Of a stretch of 6,368 bases of DNA, positions 5,430 through 6,368 are shown piece after piece (the first letter of the stretch is position 1; each line of letters starts with the position of its first letter). This DNA is from an uncultured Acidobacteriota bacterium (GTDB taxonomy: Bacteria; Acidobacteriota; Terriglobia; Terriglobales; Acidobacteriaceae): the NCBI GenBank assembly GCA_903832475.1, contig CAILBQ010000501.1, positions 1-6,368 on the forward strand, read 5' to 3'. The position numbers and the translations under genes are program-made. A model generated the notes under the pieces. It searched no databases. It had not been told where the DNA came from and was given only the letters and a program-made list of their open reading frames with translations.

Positions 5430-5439
5430 GATCCGCCTT

Positions 5440-6368
5440 ATGACGTCAATCATCAAAACCCTGCGCGTCCTCGCCGATCCAAACCGGCTCCGCATCCTGT
5501 TGCTCCTGCGCAACGAAGAGCTTTCCGTCGCCGAATTGCAGGAAATCCTCGCCATGGGCCAAAGCACCATCTCCACCCACCTCGCGCAACTCCGTCAGGC
5601 TGAACTCGTCGAAGACCGCCGCGCCGGCAAAAACAGCCTCTACAAGCTCAGTATGGATGCCGATCCTGCGCTGTTGGAAGGCCTGCTATCCCAGGCGCAG
5701 CAAGAAATTCCCGAATCGGCACCCGATCAGCTCGCCATGCGCCGCGTCGTCAAAAAACGCCAGGACAAGATGCGCAGCTTCTTTGACTCCGTCGCCGGCC
5801 GCTTCGGCAAGGATTACGTCCCCGGCAAAAGCTGGAAAGGCGTCGCCGAAGCCTTCCTCCACCTCATGCCGCCCATGATCATCGCCGACCTCGGAGCCGG
5901 CGAAGGCGCCTTCGCCCTCCTCCTCGCCCAGCGCGCCACCCAGGTCATCGCCGTCGACAACTCCGCCAAGATGATCGAATTTGGCCGCGAAGAAGCCCTC
6001 CGCCACGGCCTCAAAAACGTCGAATACCGCCTCGGCGATATGGAAGAAGTTCCCATCGACACCGCTACCGTCGACTTGGTCTTCTTCTCCCAGTCCCTGC
6101 ACCACGCCCTGCATCCCGACCGTGCCGTGCAGGAAGCCTGGCGCATCCTCAAGCCTGGCGGCCGCATCATCCTCCTCGACCTGGTCAAGCACCGCTTCGA
6201 AGAGGCCCGCGAACTCTACGCCGACGAGTGGCTCGGCTTCAGCGAAACCGAGCTCGAGTCCATTCTCGAAAAAGCCGGCTTCCGCTCCATCCAAACCTCG
6301 GTTGTCCACAAAGAGCCCGAAGCTCCCTTTTTCCAGACGCTGCTCGCCGTAGCGGACAAGGCCGTCGC
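5440..6368 (+). CDS. ArsR-family winged-helix regulator fused to a class I SAM-dependent methyltransferase fold, SahR-like (partial at 3' end)
   Basis: The frame runs from ATG 5440 to the window edge with no stop (309 complete codons). Residues 1-75 are an ArsR-type winged helix: LADPNRLRILLLL (11-23), recognition helix around GQSTISTHLAQLRQAELV (40-57) and wing RRAGKNSLYKL (60-70). The metal-binding ELCVC motif of ArsR/SmtB is replaced by ELSVA (27-31), and the visible protein has no cysteine, which argues against metal sensing. After a helical linker comes a class I methyltransferase fold: ADLGAGEGAF (149-158), acidic D173 in VIAVDNS, GDMEEVP (199-205), DLVFFSQSLHH (212-222) and LKPGGRIILLDL (237-248). 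ArsR proteins with such a domain beside ahcY are known in Proteobacteria as SahR, which responds to SAH and controls the methionine cycle. By analogy this one probably senses SAH or SAM; catalysis is possible but unproven. An upstream in-frame stop at 5410 fixes the start region. No Shine-Dalgarno sequence is visible, so translation may be leaderless. Confidence 0.9.
   Translation, partial: MTSIIKTLRVLADPNRLRILLLLRNEELSVAELQEILAMGQSTISTHLAQLRQAELVEDRRAGKNSLYKLSMDADPALLEGLLSQAQQEIPESAPDQLAMRRVVKKRQDKMRSFFDSVAGRFGKDYVPGKSWKGVAEAFLHLMPPMIIADLGAGEGAFALLLAQRATQVIAVDNSAKMIEFGREEALRHGLKNVEYRLGDMEEVPIDTATVDLVFFSQSLHHALHPDRAVQEAWRILKPGGRIILLDLVKHRFEEARELYADEWLGFSETELESILEKAGFRSIQTSVVHKEPEAPFFQTLLAVADKAV

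Noticed and set aside
5383..5439. SAM or SAH riboswitch in the ahcY leader
   Set aside because: The whole divergent region is only 57 bases and is AT-rich palindromic DNA. There is no room for a known SAH or SAM riboswitch fold plus a promoter.
5686..6309. Minus-strand open frame of 207 codons opposite the ArsR-methyltransferase gene
   Set aside because: The plus strand has all methyltransferase motifs. The minus translation is a Gly/Glu/Phe-rich shadow without recognisable features.
1..6368. CRISPR arrays, tRNA/rRNA genes, transposases, phage or defence genes
   Set aside because: Looked for and not seen. The only tandem repeats are coding repeats in the first gene, and no recombinase or transposase motif is present.

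Overview
The window is GC-rich chromosomal DNA that best fits an acidobacterium of the Terriglobia type (Granulicella/Edaphobacter-like). This placement rests on gene content and recollection, not a search: a bacterial-type S-adenosylhomocysteine (SAH) hydrolase divergent from an ArsR-methyltransferase fusion, a secreted choice-of-anchor-Q beta-helix protein, and an intergenic hairpin with GGGTGCCCCATCC / AAGGGTGGGAC ends of a kind I recall from acidobacterial intergenic regions.

Layout. 1-486 (+) is the C-terminal part of a repeat-rich, charged helical protein that starts before the window, possibly the tail of an M56/BlaR1-type metallopeptidase. 487-861 has no convincing gene; it holds the hairpin and a candidate sigma70-like promoter. 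862-2199 (+) encodes a secreted beta-helix protein. A very strong hairpin (2243-2276) precedes a single-pass membrane protein of unknown function (2290-2916, +), followed by a small two-helix membrane protein with a TTG start (2963-3247, +), in visibly AT-richer DNA. 3441-3842 (-) is a four-helix membrane protein. 3937-5382 (-) is ahcY with its own terminator (3884-3916). 5440 to the window end (+) is an ArsR-type winged-helix regulator fused to a class I methyltransferase fold. That reading frame is open at the right edge, so a search for closed ORFs misses it.

How the genes work together. The ahcY / ArsR-methyltransferase pair is the best-understood module. AhcY removes SAH, the product inhibitor of methyltransferases. 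The divergent regulator lacks the cysteines of metal-sensing ArsR proteins and carries a SAM/SAH-type binding fold, so it is probably a SahR-like sensor of SAH or SAM controlling the shared 57-bp promoter region. That region contains paired ATATC/GATAT inverted repeats suited to a dimeric winged-helix protein.

The most unexpected observation is a decayed second copy of the ahcY 3' end, with a terminator-like hairpin in the same relative place, at 3267-3359, 617 bp from the real one. The four-helix membrane gene lies between the two copies. This suggests an old duplication, or an insertion at the ahcY 3' end that reconstituted the gene end.
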